From the NCBI GenBank assembly GCA_965371445.1, contig CBDUYN010000025.1:15776-79775 (forward strand): 64,000 bases of DNA. The letters run 5' to 3'. Source of the stretch: DASWIG01 sp965371445 (GTDB taxonomy: Bacteria > Acidobacteriota > Thermoanaerobaculia > Multivoradales > J023). How positions within the stretch are numbered: the first letter of the stretch is position 1; each line of letters begins with the position of its first letter. Positions 62,527-64,000 of the stretch are shown here, piece by piece. The notes beneath the pieces were generated by a model. It saw nothing but the letters and a program-made list of their open reading frames with translations. It was not told where the DNA came from and ran no database searches. The position numbers were made by a program, and so were the translations under genes.

Positions 62527-63290
62527 GGCTTTGAGCTCTGTGAGAGTCCGGCGGCACGCCGCCGTCCCCGCAGAAAGGCCTCGACCTGGCGTAGCTCCAG
62601 CTCGCCGGCCATGAGGAGGCGGCCGACCTTGGCGGCGATCAGGGACAGGGTTTGCGGATAGACGACGAGGAAAACGCGTAGCTCGTCGGCGTCGAGGAAG
62701 GCCGCCTGGAGGACCGCCGTGGGCCGGGGACGGTGGCCGTTGCCCTCGAGGGCGTCGAGGAAGCGCCGTGGGGAGCGCTCGACGACGAGGCGGGCGCGCC
62801 GTTGAAGCGGCTCGTCGAGCGGCGAGGCCGGCAGGAGGTCGCCGAGCTCGCCCGCGGCGGCCAGCAGCCGCATCTGTGCGAGGCCCTCGTCGATCGAGAG
62901 GCGCAGAGGCTCCGGATCGCCCGCGGCGAGCCGCACCGCGGCCTCGGCGAGAGCAAAGGTCTGACCCAGGGTCGCGGTCCCGGCCTCCTTCGCCACGGCG
63001 ACGAAGTCGCGGGCAAACGCCACGGCCTGAGCCGTTCGCCGCTCGGCCTGCGCCGCTTGCGCCGACGCCTGTTCGGCGGTTCGGCCGGCCACCTCGGCGA
63101 GGCGGTCGGCACCCGGCACGGCGTCCCCGGCCGCCTCGGCCGTCGTCTGAAGCATCCGCGCCCAGGCTCCCAGGCCGGCATGAAAGCCGCGCTGTGCCAC
63201 GTTCGCCGACGCCACCAAAGAACCCGCCGCGAAGCGGCCGACCCGCTGGAACGGCGTCGAGCCGTTCCCTTCGACCTCTGATGAAGCCAT
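62523..63290 (-). CDS. Alanine-rich helical, phasin-like hypothetical protein
   Basis: 255 aa from the ATG at 63290, which has GGGGGAG just upstream. The first half is a long Ala/Glu/Gln-rich helix (LAEVAGRTAEQASAQAAQAE, RRTAQAVAFARDFVAVAKEA) like phasins or coiled-coil scaffolds. The second half has hydrophobic, mixed content (TAVLQAAFLDADELRVFLVV, LSLIAAKVGRLLMAGELELR). I know no family with certainty. It overlaps the radical SAM gene by 4 bases and leads that operon. Confidence 0.65.
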   Translation of the reverse strand: MASSEVEGNGSTPFQRVGRFAAGSLVASANVAQRGFHAGLGAWARMLQTTAEAAGDAVPGADRLAEVAGRTAEQASAQAAQAERRTAQAVAFARDFVAVAKEAGTATLGQTFALAEAAVRLAAGDPEPLRLSIDEGLAQMRLLAAAGELGDLLPASPLDEPLQRRARLVVERSPRRFLDALEGNGHRPRPTAVLQAAFLDADELRVFLVVYPQTLSLIAAKVGRLLMAGELELRQVEAFLRGRRRAAGLSQSSKP

Positions 63291-63540
63291 GAGCTCCCCC
63301 TTTCTGCAATCTTCCCCCGGAATCCACCCATCCGGCGGTGCGCAGCGCTCCGGAAAAGGTTCTCGTTCCTCCCTCTCCGGCAAGGCTGTGCTGGCTCTGA
63401 AACCAAGGCAGTGTAGCACACTGGGGAGCGTGGTCCAGGGGCGTCCTCCTGATCGCCTCGTGGCCCTGACCTGTTGGGGACAGGCCCAGGGCAGGCGAGG
63501 CCGTAGGCGACTTCGGCGTCGATGCGTTCGACGAATTTCC
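63291..63540. other. Spacer upstream of the radical SAM operon
   Basis: It should hold the operon promoter but I see no strong match. A minus-strand stretch (GKFVERIDAEVAYGLACPG) may be another fragment; I cannot assign it. Confidence 0.3.
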
Positions 63541-64000
63541 CTACGGCACGTCCGGAAAGGACTCTGGCCAACTCTTTTCCTGGACGAGGTGTTGGCGAAG
63601 TGTCTCGAGCTGCGAGGCGATCATGCGCTTGACCTGAGCGCTCTTTTCGGCATCCCAGGCGAGTCCCAGGACGGTGCACAGATCCTCGACGCTCTGCCGG
63701 AGGCCCCGCTCGACGCTCTTCTCAGCCGCCTGGCGTGCCTCGGTCTCCTGCTCGACGCGCGCCTCGGCCGCTTGCCTCGCCTCGGCCTCCTTCTGCCGCG
63801 CCTCGGCCTCCTTCTGCCGCGCCTCGGCCTCCTTCTGCCGCGCCTTGGCCTCCTGCTCGACGCGCGCCTCAGCCGCTTGCCGCGCCTCGGCCTCCTTCTG
63901 CCGCGCGTCGGCCTCTTGCTCGACGCGCTCTTCAGCCTGGCGCCGCGCCTCGGCCTCCTTCTGCCGCGCCTCCTCGGCTTGGCGCCGAGCGGCCTCCTCT
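63541..64000 (-). CDS. C-terminal part of a coiled-coil heptad-repeat protein (cut by window edge)
   Basis: The minus strand is open from the right edge to a TAG at 63541 (about 152 residues). The first approximately 100 residues are heptad-like repeats of ARQKEAE and ARQAAEA, encoded by 21-base units. They end in a compact tail (SVEDLCTVLGLAWDAEKSAQ, RMIASQLETLRQHLVQ). Such tails with Glu/Ala/Arg coiled coils are often found at the end of nuclease-like or Uma2-like proteins in this kind of genome, but the catalytic part lies outside the window. Confidence 0.6.
   Translation of the reverse strand, partial: EEAARRQAEEARQKEAEARRQAEERVEQEADARQKEAEARQAAEARVEQEAKARQKEAEARQKEAEARQKEAEARQAAEARVEQETEARQAAEKSVERGLRQSVEDLCTVLGLAWDAEKSAQVKRMIASQLETLRQHLVQEKSWPESFPDVP

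Noticed and set aside
63760..63860. 21-bp repeats at the right edge as a regulatory repeat array
   Set aside because: They are in frame with, and explained by, Ala/Arg/Gln/Lys/Glu heptads of a coiled-coil protein.

Overview
The window is a high-GC bacterial chromosome segment. Gene content points to an Acidobacteriota lineage close to Thermoanaerobaculia: Pkn-type Ser/Thr kinases with TolB-like and TPR tails, CRTAC1/UnbV (FG-GAP) proteins in TPR operons, DUF4143 ATPases, a RecD2 helicase and TIR/STAND remnants. This is inference from gene families; there is no rRNA, tRNA or marker gene to prove it. I saw no CRISPR array, insertion sequence or tRNA.

Layout. 1-1.7 kb: end of a MoxR-type ATPase and a DksA-finger/SpoIIE phosphatase. 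1.8-4.4 kb: a DUF4143 ATPase behind three evenly spaced palindromes, set in a patchwork of broken gene pieces. 4.4-7.8 kb: an MDR oxidoreductase, diverging from an MFS transporter overlapping an amidinotransferase-like enzyme. 8.2-13.4 kb: two Ser/Thr kinases, one ending in TolB/TPR, the other fused to a Rieske [2Fe-2S] domain. 13.6-16.8 kb: a GntR-ABC transporter operon with its operator/promoter. 17-22.5 kb: a CBS protein, an ALDH and acetolactate-synthase-like pair, and a MOSC-flavin-ferredoxin reductase. 22.6-32.3 kb: a CRTAC1-TPR-TPR-CRTAC1 operon, then a secreted matrixin-like protein with a small exported partner. 32.3-38.8 kb: a second patchwork of gene remnants around a fatty-acid-hydroxylase-like protein, DoxX and small hypothetical genes. 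38.8-48.1 kb: RecD2, then an RND efflux system whose adaptor carries two FHA domains. 48.3-50.7 kb: a damaged indolepyruvate oxidoreductase locus. 50.7-58.7 kb: a 1871-aa RHS protein with a candidate metallopeptidase tip, followed by two paralogous exported proteins. 59-63.3 kb: an operon of coiled-coil protein, B12 radical SAM enzyme, ureohydrolase and PhzF. 63.5-64 kb: the end of a coiled-coil protein.

Two themes stand out. First, phospho-signalling: kinases, a PP2C phosphatase and an FHA-bearing efflux adaptor suggest Thr-phosphorylation control of redox and export functions. Second, the spaces between genes hold many short pieces of real genes (ALDH, amidinotransferase, PNPOx, MOSC, TPR, HigB, NhaC, TIR, ABATE and others), often joined out of frame. 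Some are near-identical copies of intact genes in this window, so fragment duplication has been recent.
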